Assembly: GCA_016124675.1 (NCBI GenBank) | Contig: WGNG01000011.1 | Location: 78,322 to 142,321, forward strand | Direction of reading: 5' to 3' | Length of the DNA stretch: 64,000 bases | Origin: Alphaproteobacteria bacterium | GTDB taxonomy: Bacteria > Pseudomonadota > Alphaproteobacteria > Caulobacterales > Maricaulaceae | Part shown: positions 37,010 through 46,213 of the stretch, piece by piece | How positions within the stretch are numbered: the stretch's first letter is position 1 | Layout of the letters: each line of letters opens with the position of its first letter | The notes under the pieces: generated by a model | Told to the model about the DNA's origin: nothing | The model's input: only the letters and a program-made list of their open reading frames with translations | Databases searched by the model: none | Program-made: the position numbers and the translations under genes

Positions 37010-37968
37010 AGACCGTCGGCCTGATCGGCGCGCGCGGCCATACGGGCCGCGAGCTGATCGCGCTCTTGGCGCGGCGCGAGGACATGCGCCTGAGCTTCGC
37101 GGTCTCGCGCGCCATGGACGGCGCGCCGGTGCGCGAGCTGGCGCCCGAAGCGCCCGCGGACCTGAAATTCGAGGCGCTGGACCCGGACGCCTGCGCTGCA
37201 CGCGGGGCGGACGCGGTGATCCTGGCCATGCCCAACGGGCAGGCGGCGCCCTATGTGGCGGCGTTTGATGCGCACGCGCCGGACACGGTGCTGGTGGACC
37301 TCTCCGCCGACTACCGCTTTGACGAGAGCTGGGCCTATGGCCTGCCGGAGATTTACGGGCGGGAGGCGCTCAAAGGCGCGCGCCGCATTTCCAATCCGGG
37401 CTGCTACGCCACGGCGGGTCAGCTGTGCGTGGCGCCGGTCAGGCCGTGGCTGTCCGGCCCGGCGCATCTGTTTGGCGTGTCAGGCTATTCAGGCGCCGGA
37501 ACGACGCCCAGCCGCAAGAATGATCTGGCCGCGCTCAAAGACAATCTCATGCCCTACATGCTGGCGGGCCATGTCCATGAGCGCGAGATGAGCCGGCATC
37601 TCAGCCATGCCGTGCGCTTCAGCCCCCATGTGGCGGCGTTCTTCCGCGGCATCGTCATGACCGCCCAGCTGGAATTTGCCCGGGCCGTCGGCGCGGCGGA
37701 ACTGTGCGCCGCCTATGCCAGCGCCTATGAGGGCGAACCGCTGATCCGCCTGACTGACGCCATCCCGGAGATCGCGGATGGCGCCAACATCCCCGGCGCG
37801 GTGCTGGGCGGGCTGACGCTGAGCGAGGACGGACGGCGCGCCGTGATCGTGTGCGCGCTGGACAATCTCCTCAAAGGCGCCGCCGTCCAGGCCATGCAGA
37901 ACCTGGCGCTGGCGCTGGACCTGCCGGAGTTTGACGAGCTGGAGACTTGGCGCCCTGCGTCGCGGTGA
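37006..37968 (+). CDS. argC: N-acetyl-gamma-glutamyl-phosphate reductase
   Basis: The protein has 320 residues. The NADP-binding start GLIGARGHTGRELIALL, the catalytic SNPGCYATA with Cys133, and the GYSGAGTTPSRKND segment are all intact. It reduces the acyl phosphate made by the kinase to the semialdehyde. The ATG overlaps the end of the kinase/synthase gene (ATGA), so translation is coupled. The third gene of the local arginine operon completes steps 1-3 next to the carbamoyltransferase. Confidence 0.95.
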   Translation: MKTVGLIGARGHTGRELIALLARREDMRLSFAVSRAMDGAPVRELAPEAPADLKFEALDPDACAARGADAVILAMPNGQAAPYVAAFDAHAPDTVLVDLSADYRFDESWAYGLPEIYGREALKGARRISNPGCYATAGQLCVAPVRPWLSGPAHLFGVSGYSGAGTTPSRKNDLAALKDNLMPYMLAGHVHEREMSRHLSHAVRFSPHVAAFFRGIVMTAQLEFARAVGAAELCAAYASAYEGEPLIRLTDAIPEIADGANIPGAVLGGLTLSEDGRRAVIVCALDNLLKGAAVQAMQNLALALDLPEFDELETWRPASR

Positions 37969-38063
37969 CGCCCTTGTGGTCCGGGCTGGTCGACGCCACG
38001 TGCCCGGCAGATTATGAGTGGGGCGAGACTGTTTCCGCTCCACTGCATGGAGGCGCACGACCC

Positions 38064-38471
38064 ATGACCCCCAAGACCCTCACAGACCAGCTTTGCGTGA
38101 GCACGCAGATCACGCCCGAGGACGTCGCGCAGGCGGCCGAGGCGGGCTTCTCCGTCATCATCGCCAACCGTCCTGACCATGAAGATCCGGGCCAGCCGGA
38201 TGCGGCCACTCTGCGCGCGGCGGCCGAGGCGGCGGGGCTGAGCTTTGTGCATATCCCGGTGTCCGGCGGCCAGTTTCCGCCCGACGCGGTGGCGGCGTTC
38301 AAAGAGGCCTCGGCCAAAGGCAAGACGCTCGCCTATTGCCGCTCGGGCACGCGCTGCACGGTGCTGTGGGCGCTGGGCAAACCTGACGGCCTGAGCGCGG
38401 ATGAGGTCATCGCCCGCGCCGCCGGCGCCGGTTACGACATTGCCGGTCTGCGCACCCACCTCGAAGGCTGA
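38064..38471 (+). CDS. TIGR01244/DUF442 family sulfur transferase-like protein
   Basis: The protein has 135 residues from the ATG at 38064, with GGAGG about ten bases upstream. The domain begins LCVSTQITPEDVAQAAEAGF and continues VIIANRPDHEDPGQP. The phosphatase/rhodanese-like active loop reads AYCRSGTRCTVLWAL, with the Cys-x5-Arg signature. These proteins relate to the N-terminal domain of Blh and to sulfide-handling modules. The SulP transporter gene begins nine bases after the stop, so a role in sulfur handling is plausible. Confidence 0.85.
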   Translation: MTPKTLTDQLCVSTQITPEDVAQAAEAGFSVIIANRPDHEDPGQPDAATLRAAAEAAGLSFVHIPVSGGQFPPDAVAAFKEASAKGKTLAYCRSGTRCTVLWALGKPDGLSADEVIARAAGAGYDIAGLRTHLEG

Positions 38472-38480
38472 AGGCAAGCC

Positions 38481-40223
38481 ATGCGCCTGTCGCGCTATCT
38501 GCCGATCCTCGACTGGGGCCGGCGCTATAAGGTCGAGACGCTGGCCAGTGATCTGACGGCGGCGGTGATCGTCACGATCATGCTGATCCCGCAATCGCTG
38601 GCCTATGCGCTGCTGGCCGGCCTGCCGCCCGAAGCGGGGCTCTACGCCTCCATCGCGCCGCTGATCGCCTATGCGATCTTCGGGACGAGCCGGGCGCTGG
38701 CCGTAGGACCGGTCGCGGTGGTGTCGCTGATGACGGCGGCGGCGGTGGGGCAGATCGCCGACACCGGAACCATCGGCTACGCCACGGCGGCGGTGACGCT
38801 GGCCTTCCTGTCCGGCGTGATCCTGCTCCTCATGGGCGTGTTCCGGCTCGGGTTCCTGGCCAATTTCCTGTCCCATCCGGTGATCTCCGGCTTCATCACG
38901 GCGTCGGGCGTGATCATCGCAGCCAGCCAGCTGCGCCATATCCTGGGCGTGCCGGGCGGCGGGCATACGCTGGTGGAGATCGCCTCAAGCCTCGCCGGAT
39001 CGGTGATGCAGACCAATCCCTACACCCTGGCGGTGGGTGCGGCCTCGCTGGGTTTTTTGCTGTTTGTGCGTTCAGGGCTCAAACCCCTTCTGATGGCCGT
39101 GCGCGTGCCGGAAAAGGCCGCTGGCATCGTCACCAAGATTGGCCCGGTGATCGCGGTGGCCGCCTCCATCGGCGCGGTGCTGGCGTTTGATCTCGGCGCG
39201 CGCGGCGTGGCGGTGGTGGGCGAGGTGCCTCAAGGCTTGCCGCCCTTCACCCTGCCGAGCTTCGAGCGGGAGCTGGTGCAGCTCCTTTTGGCCTCTGCCA
39301 TGCTGATCTCGGTGATCGGGTTTGTGGAATCGGTCTCGGTCGCCCAGACCCTGGCGGCCAAGAAGCGCGAGCGCATCGATCCCGATCAGGAGCTGGTGGC
39401 GCTGGGCGCCTCCAATGTGTCGGCCTCGCTCAGCGGCGGGTTTCCGGTGACCGGCGGCTTCGCCCGCTCGGTGGTGAATTTCGACGCCGGCGCGGCGACG
39501 CCTGCAGCCGGCGCCTTCACGGCGGCGGGCATATTGCTGGCGGCGGCTTTCCTGACGCCGCTCATTTATCACCTGCCCATCGCGGTGCTGGCGGCGACGA
39601 TCATCGTGGCGGTGCTGTCGCTGGTGGATTTCGGCGCGCTGGTGCGGGCGTTTCGCTATTCCAAGGCCGATTTCGCCGCCATGGCCGCCACCATCGCCAT
39701 CACGCTGGTCATCGGCGTGGAGGCGGGCGTGAGCGTCGGGGTGATCCTGTCGCTCGTGCTCTTCCTCTACCGCACCAGCCGGCCCCATGCGGCGGTGGTG
39801 GGTCAGGTGCCGGGCGGGGAGCATTTCCGCAATGTGGAGCGCCACGCGGTGATCACCTCGCCGCTGGTGGTGACGCTGCGGGTGGATGAAAGCCTGTATT
39901 TCGCCAATGCGCGCTATCTCGAAGACCGGGTCTACCAGCTGGTGGCCGAGAACCCGGAGGCGCGCCACATCATCCTGATGTGCCCGGCGGTCAATTTCAT
40001 CGATATGAGCGCGCTGGAAAGCCTGGAAGCCATCAATACGCGCCTGGCCAGCACGGACATCAAGCTGCACCTGTCCGAGGTGAAGGGTCCGGTGATGGAC
40101 CGGCTCAAACGCTCGCACTTCCTGGACGCGCTGTCGGGGCAGGTCTTCCTGTCGCAGTATGAGGCCTTCGCGGCGCTGGACCCGGAGACGGCCAAGCGCG
40201 CGATGGCGGGCGCCGAGCGATAA
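38481..40223 (+). CDS. SulP family anion (sulfate) permease
   Basis: This 580-residue membrane protein has about 12-14 hydrophobic segments. The SulP signature is near the N-terminus: IPQSLAYALLAGLPPEAGLYASI. A cytoplasmic STAS domain occupies the last 130 residues, with the VNFIDMSALESLE loop that corresponds to the anti-sigma-antagonist phosphosite region. Substrate could be sulfate, bicarbonate or another anion. Co-transcription with the DUF442 protein favours sulfur oxyanions. Confidence 0.92.
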   Translation: MRLSRYLPILDWGRRYKVETLASDLTAAVIVTIMLIPQSLAYALLAGLPPEAGLYASIAPLIAYAIFGTSRALAVGPVAVVSLMTAAAVGQIADTGTIGYATAAVTLAFLSGVILLLMGVFRLGFLANFLSHPVISGFITASGVIIAASQLRHILGVPGGGHTLVEIASSLAGSVMQTNPYTLAVGAASLGFLLFVRSGLKPLLMAVRVPEKAAGIVTKIGPVIAVAASIGAVLAFDLGARGVAVVGEVPQGLPPFTLPSFERELVQLLLASAMLISVIGFVESVSVAQTLAAKKRERIDPDQELVALGASNVSASLSGGFPVTGGFARSVVNFDAGAATPAAGAFTAAGILLAAAFLTPLIYHLPIAVLAATIIVAVLSLVDFGALVRAFRYSKADFAAMAATIAITLVIGVEAGVSVGVILSLVLFLYRTSRPHAAVVGQVPGGEHFRNVERHAVITSPLVVTLRVDESLYFANARYLEDRVYQLVAENPEARHIILMCPAVNFIDMSALESLEAINTRLASTDIKLHLSEVKGPVMDRLKRSHFLDALSGQVFLSQYEAFAALDPETAKRAMAGAER

Positions 40224-40244
40224 ATTCGCCGCAGTCGACCCACT

Positions 40245-40274
40245 CTTGTGTGCCCGATATGCAACACCTACATG
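40245..40274 (+). promoter_or_regulatory. Heat-shock (RpoH) type promoter of clpB
   Basis: CTTG at 40245-40248 is followed after 18 bases by CCTACATG at 40267-40274. This closely fits the alphaproteobacterial sigma-32 consensus CTTG-N17/18-CYTAT-T. It lies about 85 bases before the clpB start codon, a normal position. Confidence 0.6.
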
Positions 40275-40357
40275 CGCTTTGAACCGGGCGGACGGGGCGC
40301 TTCAAGCAAGGTCCCGGCCCGCCTGTCTCGCTGACCTTCAGGAGACGGATAGCCAAC

Positions 40358-42973
40358 ATGAATATCGAAAAATTCACCGACCGCGCCCGCGCCGTACTGC
40401 AATCTGCGCAAGGCCTCGCCATGAAGCGCAAGCACCAGCATTTCGCGCCCGAGCACCTGCTGAAAGCCTTGCTGGATGACGAAGGCGGGCTGGCGGTCAA
40501 TCTGATCCGCGCGGCGGGCGGGCGCCCCGACCACGTCGCTGATCTGACAGAGCGCGCGCTCGAAGCCCTGCCCAAGGTGGAGGGCGGCGGCCAGCTCTAT
40601 CTGGCGCCGCGCACCGGCGAGGTGTTCACCACCGCCGAAGAGGCCGCAAAGAAGGCGGGCGACCAGTTCGTCACGGCCGAGCGCCTGCTTCAGGCGCTGA
40701 GCGTGGTGCAGGGGACGAAGCCTGCGGAGATTTTCAAGCAGGCCGGCGTGACGCCCCAGACCCTCAACACCGCGATCAATGATCTGCGCCAGGGCCGCAC
40801 CGCTGACAGCCAGTCGGCGGAGGACACCTATGAAGCGCTGAAGAAATATGCCCGCGACCTGACGGCTGCGGCGCGCGCGGGCAAGCTCGATCCGGTGATC
40901 GGCCGGGATGAGGAGATCCGCCGCGCGGTGCAGGTGCTGTCGCGGCGCACCAAGAACAACCCGGTGCTGATCGGCGAGCCCGGCGTGGGCAAGACCGCCA
41001 TCGCCGAAGGCCTGGCCCTGCGCATCGTCAATGGCGATGTGCCTGAAAGCCTGAAGGACAAGAAGCTCATGGCGCTGGACATGGGCTCGCTCATCGCGGG
41101 CGCGAAGTATCGCGGCGAGTTTGAGGAGCGGCTCAAAAGCGTGCTGTCGGAGGTGGAATCGGCGGCCGGCGGCATCATCCTGTTCATCGACGAGATGCAC
41201 ACCCTGGTGGGCGCGGGCAAAACGGACGGGGCGATGGACGCGTCCAACCTGCTGAAGCCCGCCCTGGCGCGCGGTGAGCTGCACTGCATCGGCGCGACCA
41301 CACTCGATGAATACCGCAAGCATGTGGAGAAGGACGCCGCGCTGGCGCGCCGCTTCCAGCCGGTATTTGTCGACGAGCCCAGCGTGGAGGACACGGTCTC
41401 CATCCTGCGCGGGCTGAAGGAGAAGTACGAGGTGCACCACGGCGTTCGCATCGCCGACAGCGCCATTGTGGCCGCCGCGACCCTGTCCAACCGCTATATC
41501 ACCGACCGCTTCCTGCCCGACAAGGCCATCGATCTGATGGACGAGGCGGCGGCGCGCCTGCGCATGCAGGTGGATTCCAAGCCGGAAGCCCTGGACGAGC
41601 TCGACCGGCGCATCATCCAGCTCAAGATCGAGGGCGAAGCCCTCAAGAAGGAGAAGGACGACGCCTCGCGCACGCGCCTCGAAACGCTCAGGAAAGAGCT
41701 GTCGGAGCTGGAGTCCCGCTCCAACGAAATGACCGCCGCCTGGCGGGCGGAGAAGGAAAAGCTCGCCTCGGCCACCGATGTGAAGGAGCAGCTCGACCGG
41801 CTGCGCGCCGAGCTCGCCGATGCTGAACGCCGGGGCGATCTCGCCCGCGCGTCGGAGCTGAAATATGGCCGCATCCCGGAGCTGGAAAAGCGTCTGCGCG
41901 ACGCCGAAGCCGCCAGCGCCGCCAATGGTCAGGGCGTGCTGGTCAAGGAAGTGGTGGACGAGGAGCAGATCGCCGCCGTGGTCAGCCGCTGGACCGGCGT
42001 GCCGGTGGACAAGATGCTCGAAGGCGAGCGGGAGAAACTCATCGCGATGGAGGACGGGCTGCGCGCCCGCGTGGTGGGTCAGGACGACGCGCTGGAAGCG
42101 GTGTCCGATGCGGTGCGCCGCTCGCGCGCGGGCCTGAAAGACCCCGCCCGTCCCATCGGCTCCTTCCTATTCCTGGGCCCCACGGGCGTGGGCAAGACCG
42201 AGCTGACCAAAGCGCTGGCCGAGTTCCTGTTCGATGATGAAGGCGCGGTCACGCGCATGGACATGTCCGAATACATGGAGAAGCATTCGGTCAGCCGGAT
42301 GATCGGCGCCCCGCCGGGCTATGTCGGCTATGACGAGGGCGGCGCCCTGACCGAAGCCGTGCGCCGGCGGCCCTATCAGGTGATCCTGTTTGACGAGGTG
42401 GAGAAAGCCCACCCGGACGTGTTCAACGTGCTCCTGCAGGTGCTCGATGATGGCCGCCTGACCGATGGTCAGGGCCGCACGGTGGATTTCCGCAACACCA
42501 TCCTGATCATGACCTCCAATCTGGGGTCCGAATTCCTCCTGTCAGGCGATGTGGAGGCGGCGCGCGACAATGTGATGGGCGCGGTGCGCGCGGCCTTCCG
42601 GCCTGAATTCCTCAACCGGATTGACGAGATCATCCTGTTCAAGCGCCTGGAAGAAGCCCACATGGGCGCCATCGTCGACATCCAGCTCAAACGCCTGGAA
42701 AGCCTGCTCGCCGACCGGCGCATGACGCTGTCCATGGACGCGGCGGCGCGCAGCTGGCTGGCGCAGAAGGGCTATGACCCGGCCTATGGCGCGCGGCCCC
42801 TGAAGCGCGTGATCCAGAAGGAGCTGCAGGACCCGCTGGCCCGGCTGATCCTGGCGGGCAAGCTCAATGACGGGGACATGATCACCGTATCGTCCGAGGC
42901 GGGCGCCCTCACGGTCAACGGCCATGCGGTGAGCCGCAATGCGCGCCCGCCGGCGGAGGCGACGATCCAGTAG
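40358..42973 (+). CDS. clpB: ATP-dependent disaggregase ClpB
   Basis: This 871-residue Hsp100 chaperone is of full family length. An N-terminal Clp-N repeat domain is followed by NBD1 with Walker A GEPGVGKT and Walker [11 protein letters not shown]. The coiled-coil middle domain lies around residues 400-520 and is rich in Glu, Lys and Arg. NBD2 has [20 protein letters not shown] and [11 protein letters not shown]. It works with DnaK to dissolve aggregates in the cytoplasm. A good heat-shock promoter candidate precedes it. The start ATG has AGGAGACGG at a suitable distance. Confidence 0.97.
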   Translation: MNIEKFTDRARAVLQSAQGLAMKRKHQHFAPEHLLKALLDDEGGLAVNLIRAAGGRPDHVADLTERALEALPKVEGGGQLYLAPRTGEVFTTAEEAAKKAGDQFVTAERLLQALSVVQGTKPAEIFKQAGVTPQTLNTAINDLRQGRTADSQSAEDTYEALKKYARDLTAAARAGKLDPVIGRDEEIRRAVQVLSRRTKNNPVLIGEPGVGKTAIAEGLALRIVNGDVPESLKDKKLMALDMGSLIAGAKYRGEFEERLKSVLSEVESAAGGIILFIDEMHTLVGAGKTDGAMDASNLLKPALARGELHCIGATTLDEYRKHVEKDAALARRFQPVFVDEPSVEDTVSILRGLKEKYEVHHGVRIADSAIVAAATLSNRYITDRFLPDKAIDLMDEAAARLRMQVDSKPEALDELDRRIIQLKIEGEALKKEKDDASRTRLETLRKELSELESRSNEMTAAWRAEKEKLASATDVKEQLDRLRAELADAERRGDLARASELKYGRIPELEKRLRDAEAASAANGQGVLVKEVVDEEQIAAVVSRWTGVPVDKMLEGEREKLIAMEDGLRARVVGQDDALEAVSDAVRRSRAGLKDPARPIGSFLFLGPTGVGKTELTKALAEFLFDDEGAVTRMDMSEYMEKHSVSRMIGAPPGYVGYDEGGALTEAVRRRPYQVILFDEVEKAHPDVFNVLLQVLDDGRLTDGQGRTVDFRNTILIMTSNLGSEFLLSGDVEAARDNVMGAVRAAFRPEFLNRIDEIILFKRLEEAHMGAIVDIQLKRLESLLADRRMTLSMDAAARSWLAQKGYDPAYGARPLKRVIQKELQDPLARLILAGKLNDGDMITVSSEAGALTVNGHAVSRNARPPAEATIQ

Positions 42974-43383
42974 GGCTGCGGGGCAGAGAGCGGCGGGCGG
43001 GCGTTACGTGTTTGCGTGGCCCGGCCGTCCGGTTCCCTGGCGAGTCCTTTGAACGGGCCGGATGCGTCCATGTGCCGATCATGACCCCACCGCCCCGTCG
43101 ATCCTTGCCGGGCCATTTTCGCAAGCGTCGGGGCGTGTCAAGGACGACCGGGCTTTGCCCGGTCGCCGCACGGCGGCGGCCCGAAGGGCCGTCCTTGACT
43201 GCCTGCGACCGCCTTGCGGTTTCCTCCAGCATGGAATGACGGGGAGGGCTGACCGCGCTGCGCCCCCTTTACACGGCTGGCGCGCCGGCAAAGCGCCACG
43301 GTTGATCGCACGCCCGGCAAGCAGGGTGTGACTTTGTCCCGGGCCGGTCTAATTTGGTCGCAAAAGACCGCTCCGGAGCCGCC
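42974..43383. other. Gene-free interval carrying a large palindrome
   Basis: These 410 bp between clpB and the dienelactone hydrolase gene contain the second copy of the 150-bp dispersed palindrome (43093-43246). Short frames here lack ribosome-binding sites and family features. The hydrolase promoter should lie in the last 130 bases. Confidence 0.5.
43093..43246. repeat. Large dispersed palindrome, copy 2
   Basis: The outer arms CCCCGTCGATCCTTGCC and GCATGGAATGACGGGG match copy 1 at 2132-2283 in the same orientation. Inside the TCAAGGACG/CGTCCTTGA arms the small hairpins are exchanged: an ACCGGGC/GCCCGGT hairpin comes first and a GGCCCGAAGGGCC hairpin second, the reverse of copy 1. The interior has therefore flipped relative to the flanks. 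Confidence 0.75.
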
Positions 43384-44235
43384 ATGACCGCCCAGCCCGC
43401 TTTCGCGTCCGATGTCTCGGCCATCCTCCATACGGACAACCGCACGCCGTTCGAGGACATTTTCGATTTCGAAGCCGCCGGAATGGCCCATCCCGTGCTC
43501 GCCAGCGGGCACGGGCCGGGCGTCATCCTGATGCATGAGCTGCCGGGCTTTGTGAGCGAGTTCTGGCGCCTCGCCCGCTGGATCGAGGCGGCGGGGTTCA
43601 GGGTTTATGCACCGGCCTATATGGACCCCGCCGGCAGTGATCTGGAGGAGGTACTGGCCCTGCATGGCCGGGTCGGCGGCATGGCGCGCGCCTGCGTCTC
43701 CAGAGAGATCCGCCTGTTCGCGCGCGAGGGCGGCAGCCCGGTGTCGGACTGGCTGCGCGCGCTCGCCCGTCAGGCCCATGCCGAGTGCGGCGGGCCGGGC
43801 GTGGGCGCGGTGGGCCTTTGCCTGTCGGGCAATTTCGCCTGGTCGGTGGCGGTTGATCCCAGCGTTCAGGCGGCGGTTGCCGCCGAACCCGCCGTGCCGT
43901 TCAGCAATCCCGGCGGGCTGCACCTCACCCGGGCCGAAGCCGAGGGGCTCAAAGCCCGCACGGACCTGCCGGTGATGGCGCTGCGCTTTGACGGCGATCC
44001 GTCCTGCAAGGCCGAGCGCTTCGCGGCGCTGACACAGCTCATCGGCCCGGACCGCGCCCTGACGCGCGTCCTCCCCGACGACGCCAAGAACCCCAAGGGC
44101 AATCCCTTCCCCCATGCGGTGCTGACCAAGGACCTGATCGCGGCGGACGGCCAGCCGACCTTCGAAGCCGCGCGCGAGGTGCTGGGGTATCTGAGGGATC
44201 GGCTGCAGGGGACAGACACCCCACACAGACTCTAG
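43384..44235 (+). CDS. Dienelactone hydrolase family protein
   Basis: The protein has 283 residues from the ATG at 43384; ten codons further upstream are open but unlike the family. The alpha/beta hydrolase core has VILMHELPGF, then GAVGLCLSGNFAW with a nucleophilic Cys in the G-x-C-x-x-G elbow typical of dienelactone hydrolases. The acid is probably in the LRFDGDPS segment, and the base His in NPFPHAVLT. The substrate is unknown, and no other aromatic-degradation gene is nearby. Confidence 0.85.
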   Translation: MTAQPAFASDVSAILHTDNRTPFEDIFDFEAAGMAHPVLASGHGPGVILMHELPGFVSEFWRLARWIEAAGFRVYAPAYMDPAGSDLEEVLALHGRVGGMARACVSREIRLFAREGGSPVSDWLRALARQAHAECGGPGVGAVGLCLSGNFAWSVAVDPSVQAAVAAEPAVPFSNPGGLHLTRAEAEGLKARTDLPVMALRFDGDPSCKAERFAALTQLIGPDRALTRVLPDDAKNPKGNPFPHAVLTKDLIAADGQPTFEAAREVLGYLRDRLQGTDTPHRL

Positions 44236-44294
44236 GCGCCGCGCAAGAGGCAGAGTAACGTCGCGCCGCATCATCCAGTTTTGGGGGCCCCGCC

Positions 44295-44864
44295 ATGCTT
44301 CGTCCTATCGCCGCGCTCAGCGCACTCGCCGCCGCCTGCGCGCTTGGCGCGCCCGCCCACGCCCAGATCAGCGAGCTGCGCGGCGGCGTGGCCGGACACG
44401 ATTTGTACAATGGCCGCGAGGACGGGGTTCAGATCATCGCCGAGGTGCTGTTCGAAAGCCCCGATTTCCTGGGCTGGGCCGGGTCGCCGCGGCCCTATCT
44501 CCAGGGTTCGTTCAATACGGCCGGCCTGACCAATCTGGGCACGGCCGGCCTGGCCTGGGAAGCCTCCCTGACGCAGCGCCTCAGCGTCGAGGGCTCGTGG
44601 GGCATCACCTATCATGACGGGGTGACCGATTATGTCGACCGGGCGCCCGATGATCCGGTGCGCATCCGCCTGGCCGCCACCCGCGCCGGGCTCGGCTCGC
44701 ACTATCTGTTCCATCTGCGCCTGGGAACCGATTACGCCCTCAACGACACCTGGCGGGTGGGCCTGTTCTACGAGCACTATTCCCACGGCCAGATCCTGGG
44801 CAATGGCCGCAACCAGGCGCTCGACGAGATCGGCGTGCGGCTGGGATACCGGTTCGGGAATTAA
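44295..44864 (+). CDS. PagL-like lipid A deacylase / acyloxyacyl hydrolase family outer-membrane protein
   Basis: The protein has 189 residues with a signal peptide cut near AHA-Q. The mature part is a run of amphipathic beta-strands ending in an aromatic C-terminus (LGYRFGN), as in an eight-stranded barrel. The catalytic region reads YEHYSHGQ, with the His-x-Ser pair of PagL, followed by an NQALDEIGVRLGYRF segment that would supply the acidic member. It would remove the 3-O acyl chain from lipid A. Its stop codon overlaps the astB stop by two bases on the other strand (TTAA). Confidence 0.8.
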   Translation: MLRPIAALSALAAACALGAPAHAQISELRGGVAGHDLYNGREDGVQIIAEVLFESPDFLGWAGSPRPYLQGSFNTAGLTNLGTAGLAWEASLTQRLSVEGSWGITYHDGVTDYVDRAPDDPVRIRLAATRAGLGSHYLFHLRLGTDYALNDTWRVGLFYEHYSHGQILGNGRNQALDEIGVRLGYRFGN

Positions 44865-46213
44865 CGGCCGACCCTCTGGAACGGATAGAAATCCGATCCC
44901 AGCGCCATGATCTGAGTGAGCGCGTCCAGCGCGGCCCGGCTTTCATCCACCAGGGCCGGATCGCCCAGGTCCTGCGGCGCCAGCGTCTCGCGGTAATGGG
45001 TGTTGGCCCAGGCGGTCAGCGCCTCCTGGCGCTGCGCCGTCAGCCATGCGCCCGGATTGACTGCGGCGCGCTGGGCTTCGTCCAGCACCACGCGCAGGCG
45101 CAGACAGGCCGGCCCGCCGCCATTGCGCATGGACTGGCGCACGTCAGCGAATTCAACCGCACCGATGGGGCCATTGCCGGCGGTCAGGCGCGCGGCATAG
45201 GCGCGGGTCGAGGCGGTCTCCTCGGTCTCTTTCGGGGCCAGCAGGACCTGACGGCTCTGGCCCGGCCAGATCAGCAATTGCGAATTGAACAGGTAGGACG
45301 CGATGGCCTCGGACAGCGGCACCTCGGCGTCGGGCACTTCCACGAACACCGGCTCGAACAATCCGTCGGCGGCGCGGCGGATGGCGTCCAGCGCGGCGGG
45401 CGCATCCTCGAACGCGTGCTCGTGATAGAACAGCACCGGTCCGGTCCCCACGCACACCACATCATTGTGGAAGGCGCCCGCCTCGATGGCTTTGCGCGAC
45501 TGGCGGATATGGACCGTGCGCGCCGGGTCGAGGCCATGGCGCCGGGCCACCGCCTCGCAGGCCTGAAGGGTCTGGCGGGCGGGAAACCTCGCCTGCCAGG
45601 TCTCGAAGGCATCTCTCCCGTGGACAAAAATCTCCACCCCGCGCCCACCATGCTCGGCGCACAGACGCACATGATTGGCCGCGCCTTCGTCCGCGAAATG
45701 GGCCTGGCCGGGCAGCGCGTCATGGACGGCGAAGCGCGCCTCATCGGCGAAGATGCGCGACAGCGCCATCCGCGTCTGGGCATGCTCGATGGAGCGGTGC
45801 AGCGCCGTGACCAGATTGGCCGGGGTGAAGTGCGTCCGCCCGTCCGCCGTGTCGGCGCCCGGCGACACGGTGGCGGCGTTGGCCGCCCACATGGACGAGG
45901 CTGACAGCATGTTGAGCGCCAGCTCGGGCGCGGCCTTGTAGGCCGCCTCCCATACCGCGCCGCCGGTGCGCCCGGCAAAGCCCAGCGCGCGCAGGGCCGG
46001 GATGTCCGGACGCTCCTGCGGCGGGAGCAGGCCCTGGGCAAGACCCGCATCGGCGAGCCGGCGCGCCTTGGCGAGACCTTCGAGGACGCCGGCGCGCGGA
46101 CGCGCCACGGCGCCGCGGTTTTTCGCGCTGGCCAGATTGCCCGGCGCGAGCCCGCCATAATTATGGGTCGGACCGACCAGCCCGTCGAAATTGGCCTCCA
46201 CCGCGCCGGTCAT
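44861..46213 (-). CDS. astB: N-succinylarginine dihydrolase
   Basis: This 450-residue enzyme of the arginine succinyltransferase pathway splits N-succinylarginine into succinylornithine, CO2 and ammonia. The start MTGAVEANFDGLVGPTHNYGG is the family N-terminus, so the longer upstream frame is not used. NGGGPACLRLRV contains the catalytic Cys, and the N-x-D-V-V-C-V-G-T strand with the preceding His is in place. It overlaps the stop of astD by one base (TGATG). Confidence 0.96.
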   Translation of the reverse strand: MTGAVEANFDGLVGPTHNYGGLAPGNLASAKNRGAVARPRAGVLEGLAKARRLADAGLAQGLLPPQERPDIPALRALGFAGRTGGAVWEAAYKAAPELALNMLSASSMWAANAATVSPGADTADGRTHFTPANLVTALHRSIEHAQTRMALSRIFADEARFAVHDALPGQAHFADEGAANHVRLCAEHGGRGVEIFVHGRDAFETWQARFPARQTLQACEAVARRHGLDPARTVHIRQSRKAIEAGAFHNDVVCVGTGPVLFYHEHAFEDAPAALDAIRRAADGLFEPVFVEVPDAEVPLSEAIASYLFNSQLLIWPGQSRQVLLAPKETEETASTRAYAARLTAGNGPIGAVEFADVRQSMRNGGGPACLRLRVVLDEAQRAAVNPGAWLTAQRQEALTAWANTHYRETLAPQDLGDPALVDESRAALDALTQIMALGSDFYPFQRVGR

